Assembly: GCA_002683775.1 (NCBI GenBank)
Contig: NYTT01000095.1
Span: 1 to 5,959, forward strand
DNA length: 5,959 nt
Direction: 5' to 3'
Origin: Flavobacteriales bacterium
GTDB taxonomy: Bacteria; Bacteroidota; Bacteroidia; Flavobacteriales; BACL11
In this document: piece by piece, positions 5,860-5,959 of the stretch
Position numbering within the stretch: position 1 is the stretch's first letter
How the letters are laid out: every line of letters starts with the position of its first letter
The notes under the pieces: model-generated
Databases searched by the model: none
What the model was told of the DNA's origin: nothing
What the model saw: only the letters and a program-made list of their open reading frames with translations
Position numbers and translations under genes: made by a program

Positions 5860-5959
5860 AATGCTAAAAAGAAATTAGGCTCTGTTAAAACTTCTTTTTC
5901 CATTCCAAGATTATTTAAACGATTAAATATCTTTAGTGCTGATTGAGCATGAACAGTTG
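5847..5959 (-). CDS. C-terminal part of an unrecognised gene, its end formed by the transposon
   Basis: The minus strand is open from the right edge, giving 36 codons ...HAQSALKIFNRLNNLGMEKE then VLTEPNFFLALVGP and a TAG. The other two minus frames stop early. The final GP and the stop codon lie inside the terminal repeat, so the native C-terminus has been replaced or changed. I do not recognise the protein. The segment looks like an amphipathic helix followed by a short hydrophobic tail. It runs in the same direction as the TIR-like gene on the far side of the transposon. The two may therefore have been adjacent in one operon, and a ThsA-like partner is conceivable but unproven. At this length the coding call is moderate. 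Confidence 0.5.
   Translation of the reverse strand, partial: TVHAQSALKIFNRLNNLGMEKEVLTEPNFFLALVGP

Noticed and set aside
1..5959. CRISPR array, tRNA or rRNA genes
   Set aside because: No regularly spaced direct repeats or recognisable RNA gene sequences were seen.

Overview
The window holds a complete Tn3-family transposon of about 5.4 kb (442-5855), with short stretches of host DNA on both sides. The DNA is strongly AT-rich and has short intergenic gaps. Its codon use and protein flavour suggest an AT-rich gammaproteobacterium, perhaps Francisella-like. That assignment is an impression from composition, not a proven identity.

Layout: (1) Bases 1-434, minus strand, carry the 5' part of a TIR-like gene of the ThsB/MTH538 (DUF1863) type. 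It runs off the left edge and is hidden behind two antisense shadow reading frames. (2) At 442-476 and 5821-5855 lies a perfect 35-bp inverted repeat that bounds the transposon. (3) Inside, tnpA (552-3428, minus) and the serine resolvase tnpR (3562-4116, plus) are divergent. Their 133-bp gap contains inverted TGTCAG-type repeats, a probable res site, and a good tnpR promoter. (4) The cargo is a divergent pair: a VOC/glyoxalase-superfamily protein (4156-4659, minus) and a LysR-type regulator (4763-5632, plus), which share a 103-bp control region. (5) Bases 5633-5820 are non-coding. (6) Beyond the right repeat, on the minus strand, is the last part of an unrecognised gene whose reading frame now ends inside the transposon.

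How it fits together: TnpA and TnpR form a Tn3-type replicative transposition and cointegrate-resolution machine. It carries a small regulated metal-enzyme module whose substrate cannot be read from sequence. The element sits at the boundary between two minus-strand genes, 7 bp upstream of the TIR-like gene's start codon. It has probably split a defence-type operon and now supplies the DNA directly upstream of the TIR gene, including a TAAGG Shine-Dalgarno-like motif from the repeat itself. No clean 5-bp target duplication is visible. Points worth a second look are the disrupted (or re-wired) TIR locus, the VOC/LysR cargo, an extra inverted copy of the inner repeat at the tnpA end, and a palindrome that crosses the right boundary.
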